From the NCBI GenBank assembly GCA_018398575.1, contig JAGTXZ010000002.1, positions 2,172,501 to 2,236,500 of the forward strand: 64,000 bases of DNA. The letters run 5' to 3'. The notes under the pieces were generated by a model. It was not told the DNA's origin. It ran no database searches and worked only from the letters and a program-made list of their open reading frames with translations. Positions 36,721 to 46,161 of this stretch are shown here, one piece after another. The position numbers and the translations under genes were made by a program. The stretch is from Ampelomyces quisqualis. Lineage: Eukaryota; Ascomycota; Dothideomycetes; Pleosporales; Phaeosphaeriaceae. How positions within the stretch are numbered: the first letter of the stretch is position 1; each line of letters starts with the position of its first letter.

Positions 36721-37130
36721 ATTTCTAACTTTGTTATTTCTCCTCTATTTATCTTTCCTGCGTTTCTTTACTTACTTTGCCCCTTTATAATACGCCTGCA
36801 TTAAGGGTAGGAAATAACGCGCGCGGGTTAAAATCTAGGGTTTAGTAGGTTTAAAACAGAGAGAGAGAGAAAAGGTAGAAAATTAGTAGAAATAGAGAGG
36901 AGTTAAAAATAAGCGAGAAAAAGTCTTAGCAGTGAACACTAAAATCTCACATATAACGCAAAAAAAATTTATACTAATAAAAGTAGCAGGTAAAAAAACA
37001 CTACTTTAGTGTAAAAAACACCACAGCTATGTAAATATCCCCTACGTGCGGTGTTAAAGAGTGAATTTACACGATACTGCGGTGTATATTAACACCGCGC
37101 TGGGTATTTAACACCGCATTTGTACCCCAG
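36588..37130. mobile_element. Short non-autonomous derivative (MITE-like, 543 bp) abutting the giant element
   Basis: Its first about 130 bases (36588-36720) repeat the left end of the giant element in the same orientation. Its last about 140 bases (about 36990-37130) repeat that element's right end. The middle is about 270 bp of unrelated AT-rich sequence with a GA-rich run near 36865-36880. There is no ORF. Retaining both ends but no coding interior is typical of an internally deleted non-autonomous element. It may have inserted beside the larger copy, or it may be part of a compound terminus. Confidence 0.55.
37098..37130 (-). repeat. Right terminal inverted repeat (outer copy)
   Basis: Read on the minus strand it begins CTGGGGTACAAA and continues GCGGTGTTAAATACCC, matching the left end at 5222. 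It is unmutated relative to the inner right-end copy that finishes at 36584. Confidence 0.75.
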
Positions 37131-37139
37131 TGAGAGCGC

Positions 37140-37960
37140 CGCTCGCATAGTGCATTGGTGGCGGCCAAAAGCTTGTCTTGCTGGACAGCGACAGCTGCTC
37201 TAAGTCGGCAATGTTGCCCAGAAGTTCGAGACAGGTGTTGACCCGAACTGTGCTCCCAGGCTTGCACAATCTTAGAGATGTCCTGCTTCAGTTGGTTTGT
37301 AGGAACAGAAGAGTTATCCAATGCGTCTTATATTTGCCATCTGACCTTGTAGTGCAATTCTTTGTCCCAGGTGCGTTCTCATTGACGGTATTCTTTGGAG
37401 AGGATATGATCGATGGCGTATCGTTGCGGCTCTCTCCATGTTGGTGACGTAAGCAGGGCGCCGTCGAGCAGCACAGTGCCATCCTCCGCGGCATCAATGG
37501 TTCGGGGGGCCGCAACAGACGGGCGATTGTGAGGGTCTAACGCAGCTGTATCGAGTTAGGTCCAACATGAATGTACCTTTACCGATGCGTTCAATCACAT
37601 TCAATTGACTATTTTTGATAATGTCAAATGTATATCAGTGTGGGGCGCGATAGCCGCAATTGAGTTTCGTCGTAAGCTTCAACTATATCATATCATTGAT
37701 GTTGATATGTGAGTGTTTCTGATTGTAATAGATGGTCGTTTTGACCAACGCGAACTTGATGGCGTTGTCTGTTTCGTCACGGATGTGCTGATGATCATGG
37801 TAGAACTGTTCCACAAAATCAGGATTGGCGACAGTCTTATGTACGTTCGTGCTCTTACGTGGGCAGGTAACGGCGAGAGAGAATGAAGTTGAGTGACGTT
37901 TTGACGTAGGATTAGACATCAGGCAACAACTCATCCAATCCAGATATGGTACCATCGGCT
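37140..37960 (-). pseudogene. Ty3/gypsy-type retrotransposon relic: integrase C-terminus and chromodomain
   Basis: Minus-strand frames read DETDNAIKFALVKTTIYYNQKHS, then a LKL-containing segment, then GTFMLDLTRYS. This is the order seen after the integrase core in fungal Ty3-type Pol (AxxYYDxKH, YLKL, then a RVGxxAYxLxLP-like segment). Further on, RYAIDHILSKEYRQ and ELHYKVRW resemble a chromodomain. In-frame TAG, TGA and TAA and frame changes show it is dead. It ends against the right terminus of the AT-rich element, so that element may have inserted into or beside an older retrotransposon. Confidence 0.5.
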
Positions 37961-37969
37961 TGCGGGTGG

Positions 37970-39781
37970 TACGCCGCGGTTAATGCAAGAATGGCGCTGA
38001 TGTGCCTGTTATGTAGAACGGAAGAACTGTCAAGACTTGTTTATGACCGTAAAACCGGACGCGTTGGGTGATCTGGTAAACGTATAGGTGGATGATTGAT
38101 CCGTCGTCTGAGTGATCAAGGACTTCAGGTTGCGGTCGGTGAATGAACGCATTGTGGGTATCGGTACCTTTAGACAAGCTGCTCTGGCGGCGATGATGTG
38201 CCTTGCCTTGTCTACGAGAATTTCGGCTGGAGTTTTCACGGCCTGAACAGCCGTTGCTATAAGGGGAAGAGTCTGATCGGTTGCGGCGATGTTTCTTAGG
38301 CAGACTTCTATGGCGATAATGAGGGACATGTTGGTCTGTATCTCAAACATCTGAGTGGCAACCAGAATGCGCTCGGTTAGCGTAGTGGTGGCAAGCGCTA
38401 GGGAGGGGGGGGTAAGGGACTGCCAATGACAGCAATTGGGCTCCTTCGCTGGAACGAGTCGAGCGCTGATGACTCTTGGATAGGTGATTCAAATATATTA
38501 GAGTTGTGACATAACAAAAGAGAGACAAGATAACGGACAAGAGTTGAGGGACACGGAGATGGTGCGTTTTGCCTGATGTTAATCAGTGGCAAGAATTCAG
38601 GTAGTCCTTGTCAGAAGGCTCGCCAGACCGCAATTGTTAGTTGTGACGATAGCACCGCAAAATTTATTTCCTGCAAGAGTTCCACACCAGGTTGTCTCGT
38701 TTGTGGGTGCTCGTCTTCTTCTTTGACGGCAGATGTTGTCCCGGTGCTTGCGTATGCGCTTCCTGCCAATCCTGCCAAACAAAAATACTATCCTGTGGCC
38801 GTGTCTTTGCGTTGTTTTACTCGGCCCTTGCCCTTCCTTCATCTCGGTTGTTTTGGACACTAGTGACGGTAGGCGCTTAGGTTCTGAATGGATGAATGTC
38901 AGCCACCGCGTCCACTGTATCAGGATCGATGCCGAGGCTGTTAACTTCAGCCTTGCTTATCTTTGACATGCCAGGTGTGTATGTGTGCATCGGGTGGTGT
39001 AGGTTGGTCTCTTCATAGTCAGTGGTATGGGTCGCTTGTGAAGAGTGGTGTCGGAGTTTCACATACCAGTCGTTCTGCCACGATGGCGTGCGGTTAGGTA
39101 TATGTGATCGTCGTCGCCGTATCAGTGCGTATGGTGTAGGGTGGGTTTACTAATTTTTCGAGCGTACGGTGAGGCAGTGGCCGGACCGCTATAGTGCCAT
39201 AGATTGGCGACACGACGCTTATGGCGAAACGCGAGAAAAGAGGGCACTGCGCTAGGTATACATATCGGGTCTTTGGGTTACCAGACAGTGGGCGCTTTAT
39301 CAAAACAATTAGTCGAGAACAATGTAATGTACAATGTAACTCGTAGGTGGTCACAGGAGCGGAGCCCCGCGCCGTCTGTTTACATATTACCCACTACTCA
39401 GGCCCACCAGTTTCTTCGAAAAATCCTAAAGGATTGCCCGTGGCGCCAGCATCTAATCTGATTCCGCGCAGATTAGGTCGGCGTTTTTGTGGCGCGCGTG
39501 CCGATCGTGGTTGACGTCATGTCGGTTGGTTGGGTTTCCAATCAGGGTCCACGATAGCGGTGTGCCAAGCTTTTCCAATCACAACAATAACAATCTTTTC
39601 GCTTGTGTCAAGTTCTGCGCTACCCCACACCACGATCAAGTCAACAACATCACTCAATCTGATCAACGCGATGGTAGGATCTCCTAGCCGCTCCAAGGAT
39701 GCGATGGATTGCATGTTCTAGTCTATGAGGCCGCGCGACATAGAGGAAACCAGCAATTAGTTGCACTAGAATAGTCCTAAC
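37970..39781. other. Degenerate repeat-derived DNA, no gene recognised
   Basis: Composition is normal, but only short overlapping ORFs occur. The longest coherent one is at 38350-38030 (minus, 106 codons, Ala/Thr-rich, no motif). A short inverted repeat CTAATCTG/CAGATTAG with an 8-base loop lies near 39,453-39,476. Confidence 0.4.
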
Positions 39782-42599
39782 ATGTTGCTGCAGGGTACAA
39801 TCAATTCCGCTCGCATCGCTTAAGAGGCGAAGGCCGCTAAGAACGATCCAGATCTCTGCAAGGTCTTAAAGCCCGCTTTATCACGATCAAAAGAGGCTAG
39901 GGTTAAAACCCCTGCTTCCGCTCTATCCACAACCATGCCCACTGCGAGCGCGGCTTTAGCTCCTGATCCATCACTGTCTTTGACTGCCCTGGCCGATCGT
40001 TCTAACAAGGGAAAGCGTCTCGCGTCACTAATTGTACAAATTCTAGGAAAACAGAAGAGCGTTAAGAACTCTTGTGGTAATCAAGCTGAGGGTGCCGCTC
40101 TAGCAGATAACACGATTAGTTGTAGTCTTCTTCCACACTAGCAGCCAACGCATGTGAGATTAACAATGCCTCCGCTCTTCTTACCCCTAATTAAGTCTGC
40201 TACTGCGAAGTTGGCGCAATACAGGGCGATAAAAGAGAAGGCAGATTGTAATCTTAACAAGGCAAAGCGTAAGGTAGATGCAATTGGTTCTACTTCTACA
40301 GATCTAGTCGCTACTTCTCCTGTCGCTAGGCTATCTTCGCTGTCTAAGAATACAGTTGATTAGTTAGTTAGGGCCTCTGCAGCTCCAGCTGATTAAACTA
40401 CGGTTTCATTATTCACTCCCATTAATCTGCCCACTAAAGTGGTTGCGTCTAACGCCACTAATCAGACTGTTTGCAAGAGCACTTAAAAACGCAATGTCTT
40501 GGAAAACGCAAGCCTAGACGTTCGAACACCAAAGAAGACAAAGCGATTAGCTGCAACGCCTTGTGTAACAAAGCCTAGTGTAAAAGCAACAGTAAGAGGA
40601 GACAAGCAATCTAATACTTGCCTCTGCTGCATTAAGAAGTTTTGCACTCTAACAAACAAGAACGCCTTCGCTAGAAAGTGTTTCTACATCTATAATTTGC
40701 ACAGCAATTAATGCTTTGATTGCGACACTTGTGTGTGCCTACTAGCGTATAGATCAATCCAAATTGTTTTTTGCATCTTATTCTGACTTAGAGTGCAGTC
40801 TAACAGCGATCTTAAATAAGGCGCGAGTGCTAATTGATGCATTCTATACAGAGTCGCTTTAGCCTGCAATTCTAGTATGTTTAATCTCCTTTTGGTTAAT
40901 TGTTTGTTTCTAACATGTGTAGTATAATAAGCAGGTTGATCGCTGTAAGGCACTCCTTAAGATTGTTAACAGCGTTTTGCGCAAGATTAATAGTCAAGGC
41001 GAGCGATTGGCTTCAAAGAAGAAGACTAAAGTAAACAAGCGTTAGCCTACTCTAAGCAATTAAGATAGCGACTTATCTGAGGAGGGTGTCGTTGTTCCAG
41101 ATACTCCAACTCCTCGCACGACTGCCCTAGCTCGAAAATCACCTGATTAGCCTGCGCCTACTGTTGTCGCTCAAGCTTAAGCTCCGCCTGCTCTGATTGC
41201 CTCTCCAGATACGATCGTGCCTTCAGCTCCTTGTCGATTAAGTCCTGCCGTACCGCCTACTTAGTTGGCAATGTTAACTAAGTCTCCTAAAGTCAATTAA
41301 GAAGAGGCACACAAGCTGTTCTAAACAATGCTTAACATAAGGAAACATCTCGCAATTATATATAGAGTTAGAGAGGATAAGGTAGTCTATCTTCTAAGCA
41401 CTAGACATCTGTTTAAGGCATTTTTGCCTGAGGGCGAGTTTTACCTAGGGCTTCGCGTGTCAGATCGCTTCAGCGATCCCAAATCCCTATCTTAAGATCG
41501 TTAGGCAGTTCTACAGGGTGGATTACATGTTGTTGCTAGTTCAAGCAGTAATCCCTCCGCTCGCTTGAAGTTGCAGGTAAGTAGTCTTATTACTAATGGC
41601 AAACAGCAGACTAATCCTATTGGTAAATCTGGTGGGGCTATTGCTCCAGTTCCCTTAATCAAGCTCCCTGCCTATACTTCTTCTACGGTTCCTTCAATCG
41701 CTACAGAAGTAACTGCACCAGTTATTCTAGACAAGAAAGGGCTTAAGAAGTTGCTCTAAAGACGCCAGCAAAATATAATTATAAAGCAAGTTAACGCTGC
41801 CCCAATTCCCAGATTAGCTAATGCTAAGTTGCTATCTGTTTTCAAGCAAGAGTTTAATAGTAATGTAATTGGTAATTATTTTCCTACAACTGCCGCCACT
41901 GTTAATTAAGGTAGTAGCTTTCAGCTGTTCTATGCTGCTGATACTACGTTAATAGCTGGCAGCCTGTAGCTGTTCAAAGATGTTCCTGTAGTGCTGTCTC
42001 TTAAACAGCGTAAGCAGCTTTTGTTTAAGTCTAATCCTAAGGTTGTGCCTAAGAGTAAGGTTGTTTGTTATTCTCTAGCAACTGCTATCCTGTTGCTTGA
42101 GCCGTCGGTTGATCGCTCAATTAATAGTAAGCAAGAAACGTGTTTTGCTTGATCTAAGTCGTACATTCCTTAATCGCTTGGTTATGGTAGGTTTTCAATC
42201 GCGCCAATCCTAGGATTCAATAGTAATTACCTTTCTGGCTGCAGCATTCATCGCTTCATGCCTAAGGTCATAATTTGTAGTTATTAGTTTAATCCGTTAG
42301 CTGACAACAGAGATTTGGCCAATCAACGTTAAGAGCTTTACGAGGCGATGTACCCTACTCGTCCTGTCAATCACGCTGCTGACGCTCGTTTGATGTTTTG
42401 TGATCTGTCTGCTCCTAATCAGGCAGAGCGCCTAAAGATGCTTGCGGGGGGCAGGCAGCAGCTTGTCCCTGTTTTGAACGATATTCAGAGCGAGATGTTC
42501 GATCTTCAGGATGGCGTTCGTCGCAGCACAATAGCGATCAAGTCCAAGCTTGATCACATCTACAAGGTTCTTCAGGACCAGCAGGATTTCTTGGGTTGA
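39782..42599 (+). pseudogene. Partly hypermutated repeat gene, about 930 codons, unknown function
   Basis: A frame starting at ATG 39782 runs to about 40,735, shifts by one base, then continues to the TGA ending at 42599. More than 25 in-frame stops interrupt it, nearly all TAA or TAG after a pyrimidine and replacing likely Gln. One TAG (about 41,970) fits mutated Trp. Unmutated CAA/CAG also occur in the same contexts, so this is mutation and not a changed code. Ala/Ser/Lys-rich N-terminal parts lead to a Cys cluster (about 40,618-40,730, pattern CLCC...KC...CFDC) like zinc-binding segments of repeat-associated fungal proteins. The last 83 codons (42348-42599) are clean and end in a helical segment. 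Function unknown. Confidence 0.6.
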
Positions 42600-43165
42600 T
42601 CGATGGAGGGGTGGATCGTTGCTCGTATTCGGAGAAATAGATAGGTGACAAATTCATTAAACTCGAAGAGGTTGTGGGTGGTGTTTTGGGCGGTATGGGG
42701 GCGATACGTTGGTGGTGGTGGGGTGGTAGATTTGGCAAACGGTCTTCACTTTTACCCAACCACCACCTTTGCACGGACACTACACACATAGCCAAAGTGT
42801 TGAGAGAAAATGACCAGCAGTCATTTAAGACGTGTTCAGTCCACCAATTTCGTGCTTAGATTTCGCTGCGCAAGTTTGAAACTGATGTTGAGATGAAGCC
42901 GCGTGTTCGGTCAAACGAGGTTTTCAGGAGCACAACTAACTGGAAGTCACAATCTGTTTGCTTCTGCTCCAGGGAAATATACTGGTTCCTGGCGCATACG
43001 AGCAAAAATTACAGGGGTTACTGTTCAACGCCAAGTCGAATCTATTACTCAACTGATCTCAGACCAGAGCCAGTGAGAGTCGGCTCTCGACTCCCGGCCG
43101 TTTTCGCTCGTATGCGCCAGGATGTGTTGTCTTGCTTGGTGCTTGGCTCGATTGCTTGCTGCTAG
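42600..43165. other. Non-coding, with G-rich tract
   Basis: No gene seen. 42,670-42,730 carries closely spaced G runs (GGTGGTG, GGGCGG, GGGGGCG, GGTGGTGGTGGGGTGG), followed by a C-rich CCAACCACCACC stretch. It could form a hairpin or quadruplex. Confidence 0.4.
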
Positions 43166-43167
43166 AA

Positions 43168-43745
43168 CTACACAAAGTGTTGTTGTTGGTGGTGTTGTAT
43201 GACCAGATGACTTCTTGCTTGAGCTGTACGAATCGCCCTCATCATTACGGTTCGAAGACCCATAGGTTGAGAAATTGTTGGTCGAGCCGTAAGATTCTTC
43301 CCGGTCCTCATTGAGATGGGAAGAGCCGTACGTGGTGTGTTTTCATCCGTGTTGAATTTCTTGCTTGTTCCGTACGAATCGTCATTATCATTGCTTCCGC
43401 AATAACCCGAGGACTTGTTCGTTGCCATGGCTGACACCCGTAGCTCAACTCCTTCGAATTATACGAGTCGTCGTTATTATTGCCGTAGCCGCCAGAAGAC
43501 TTGTTGTCCTATCCGCCAGACGACGTCTTGTTGTTGCGATTGTACCAGCCTCGCTCCTCCGTCTCCTGCAGTAGCGTTTGACGAGTTCAACTGCAAAGTC
43601 TTGAATATCGACTCGATTCCATCTGGGTTCAAGATGAAGATTTCATCCTCTGCACATCTGTGGCCTCCGCTTTCGCTTTGGCGTTGGCCTCGGCTGCCTG
43701 TGCCTCAGCGTCCTCGTCTACAATCCAATTACTGAGGCTGATGAG
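43168..43745 (-). pseudogene. Relic of an Asn/Ser/Gly/Tyr-rich low-complexity protein
   Basis: Minus-strand frames show repeated SSGGYGNNNDDSY, YGSSNRNDEGDSYSSS and similar units. An Ala/Glu-rich stretch (about 43,740-43,660, EAQAAEANAKA) lies upstream. Stops and frame changes break it. The composition resembles the intact Gly-rich gene about 1.2 kb to the right, which runs on the other strand, so it may be a degraded inverted relative. That link rests on composition only. Confidence 0.4.
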
Positions 43746-43764
43746 ATTGGCTACAAACTCATCT

Positions 43765-44290
43765 GGGTTTATAAACACTCGATGACAGATTGCATTGCGT
43801 CCAAGAAAACCGTGAAGACCCTCTAATATACAGGAAATTTACTATCTACAACCCTTTCGTGCAAGTGCTGGCTCAGGCTTTTCAATTATTTCGCCTCCAC
43901 TACACTTTTGATCGACATCAGGGAAGAGTAAGTGTTACCATCCCCCATCAATAATTGTCACGGTTGAGTCTAACCCATCGGCAGCTCAACCCCCACAGGC
44001 AAAGCTGTGGAGCGGTTCATCTCGCGATTGCCGTACGTACCACCTACAATCCAAGCACGCAAATGGAAAGATTGCCTGGACGGTCATGAAATATGCCGAA
44101 CGGATTCTCGATGGTGCCCTGACATTTCACTTCGCGAAGTACCAGCTGTGGAAGCGCGACCGTCTCCGCATCGCCAGTACGACCCAAAGGCTGCTTGACG
44201 ATGGCGTCATTACGAGACATCCAGTATGTCAGAAGCAGTGGCTCACCTGCAGAATCATGGAGAAAATGATCAAAGATGTACTTGCACAAA
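43765..44290 (+). pseudogene. Truncated copy of the tyrosine recombinase
   Basis: Plus-strand sequence from about 43,765 aligns by eye with exon 1, intron 1 and the first half of exon 2 of the recombinase at 1-2031. Shared landmarks are GCGTCCAAGAAAACCG, ACAACCCTTTCG, the intron with GTAAG and the TTGAGTCTAACCC tract, then ERFISRLPY, ERILDGALTFHFAKYQLWKRDRLR and QKQWLTCR. It stops before the catalytic residues. Exon 1 carries stops and indels. It is oriented opposite to the left-hand gene. Confidence 0.75.
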
Positions 44291-44299
44291 TTTTGGGGT

Positions 44300-44861
44300 T
44301 TCTTTTGGAGTTTGGAGGTTCTTATCACGTCTTTGGTTGTGAAGGAGGAATCATACACAGGCGGTTGAATTGAGTTCAATTCAATTGTAGATTGTCCCAT
44401 CTCCCTCTACTCCTTCATCAACGCCATTAAGACTAAGATCCACTTGTAACGTGCATAAGCGCTACGAAGCTGACACCAATCGTGGCAAGATGCTATCGTA
44501 CGTGGTGCAGCTGATACGTCATGGAGGTGGGGCAATGGTTGTGCGAGGGGTAATCAAGGTGCCATGGAGCTTGTCTACATATTTCAACATCGACAATCTG
44601 CTAATTGGATCCGAAAACTTGATTGCGACACGGCCTGTATCTGGAGTTCCCTCCTACACTCTAAGTTGCTTCGCAAGTTGAGATTAGTAAGTTCGACTTT
44701 TTTTTCTGTTGGTTCGATACTGGCCAATGTGTTGCATCATGTTAGGCGGCATTTCAAGCGTCCCCTGATTCACTTCAACTCGGAGAAATATCTTGCACTT
44801 TTTGCATTATTCACTGTTTCAATTGAGGCTCATTGACAGCGTCAGATCCTGAACAATCACA
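44300..44861. promoter_or_regulatory. Upstream region of the Gly-rich gene
   Basis: About 560 bp with no convincing ORF. A T-run (ACTTTTTTTTCTG, about 44,696-44,708) and pyrimidine-rich patches precede the start, as is common in ascomycete promoters. No clear TATA box. Confidence 0.35.
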
Positions 44862-46161
44862 ATGTCATACAACAATGATTCATACAGCGGCGGGGGTAGC
44901 TACAGTAACGAGCGCCGCAACGAGGGCTACGGACGCGATGACGATCGCCGTGAAGGCGGGGAGCGTCGTCAGGAAGGAGGCTATGGCGGCGAGCGTCGTC
45001 AGGAAGGAGGTGGATATGGTGGAGGAGAGAGACGTGAGGAACATGGCAACCGGCGACAAGAAGGCGGAGGATATGGCGGAAGCAGTGACAGGCGTGATGA
45101 TCATGGCTCGGAGCGTCGCCATGAAGGTGGTGGATATGGTGGAGGGAATGACAGGCGTGACGATGACCGTCCGAGTGGCGGATACGGTGGTGACAGGCGC
45201 GAAGAGAACCGTCCGAGTGGCGGATACGGTGGTGACAGGCGCGAAGAGAACCGTCCCAGCGGCGGATACTCAGGAGGAGGTAGTGGTGGCGGCTATGGTG
45301 GCGGCGATAGACGCCAAGAGTCCTCTGGTTACGGTGATCGACCGAGCAGTGAACGCGGCGGCTCTTCAGGCTACGGCGGAAATTCAAACGAAGAGCAACG
45401 GCGTGCCGAAGCTCAACGTTACGACAATCGCCCCAGCGGTGGATCTAACGACCGTCCAAGTGGGGGAGGCTATGGCGGCAATGGTTCATCGAACGACCGT
45501 CCCTCGGGGGGTTCTGGTGGCAGCTACGCCGGCTATGGGGGTGAATCAGGCTCCCACGGCGGTCAACAATCGTCTGGCACATCTTATGGCGGTGGGTATG
45601 GGGGCTCCGATGAGTTCTCTGAAGCTGCTCAGCACGCGCAATCGAGCGGCGGCAGCTCTGGCGACTCTAGCCTCTTCAGCATGGCTCTGGGTCTACTGAA
45701 CAAGGATAAAGCGAAGAACGAAGACGTGGACGAAGAAGATGCTATCAAACAACACCAGAACTTCTACGGTGGGGGCGGAGGTAGCAACCAGCAAGCAAGC
45801 TCCAACAACGTCGGTGCAGCTGCCGCTATGCAGGCTTCCAAGATGTTCAACTCTGGAAGCAATGAAGACGCAAAAGGTGGACAGAACAAGCTTATTGGCA
45901 TGGCTATGGCACAGGCTGCTCAGCTGTTCGATCAGCAGCAGTCCCAGGGCAAGACTGTAAGTACTGTTATTTGCTACAATGGGTGCATTCGCTAACAATT
46001 CACAGAGCCCGGGTGCTACAAAGCAAGATGCTGTTGCTCAGGCTGCCCAGATGGCACTCAAGTTCTACATGAAGAGCGAGGCTGGTGGTGGTAGCGGAGG
46101 AAGCTCTGGCGGTGGCGGCATTGGTGGTTTACTGAACATTGCGAGTAAGCTCATGAAGTAA
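44862..46161 (+). CDS. Gly/Arg/Tyr-rich low-complexity protein, 416 aa
   Basis: Two exons, 44862-45956 and 46006-46161, around a 49-nt intron (GTAAGT...CACAG), which falls exactly between codons. Residues 1-250 are a low-complexity domain with repeated RRxEGGGYGG, RREENRPSGGYGGD and SNDRPSGG units, similar in style to RGG/YGG regions that bind RNA or drive condensation. Residues about 258-400 are a folded-looking, Ala/Gln-rich helical region (SLFSMALGLLNKDKAK, AAAAMQASKMF, MAMAQAAQLFDQQQ, AVAQAAQMALKFYMKS). A Gly-rich linker and GGLLNIASKLMK close the protein. The start lies in a good context (CACAATGTC). The fungal family is common but of unknown function; RNA or stress-granule association is inference from composition only. 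Confidence 0.8.

Noticed and set aside
5222..37130. Mitochondrial DNA insertion or centromere core
   Set aside because: Transposon termini, a transposase ghost and transition-only differences between repeats explain the AT richness better. No mitochondrial gene was recognised. A centromeric role cannot be judged from sequence alone.
39782..42599. Possible stop-codon reassignment (TAA/TAG read as Gln)
   Set aside because: Unmutated CAA and CAG occur in the same gene and contexts, a frameshift is present, and neighbouring genes use TAA/TAG/TGA as normal stops. Hypermutation explains the pattern.
44833..45699. 288-codon ORF overlapping the Gly-rich gene in another frame, and its antisense ORF
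   Set aside because: Repetitive coding DNA leaves other frames open. The spliced frame starting at 44862 has a good start context, an intron and a structured C-terminus.
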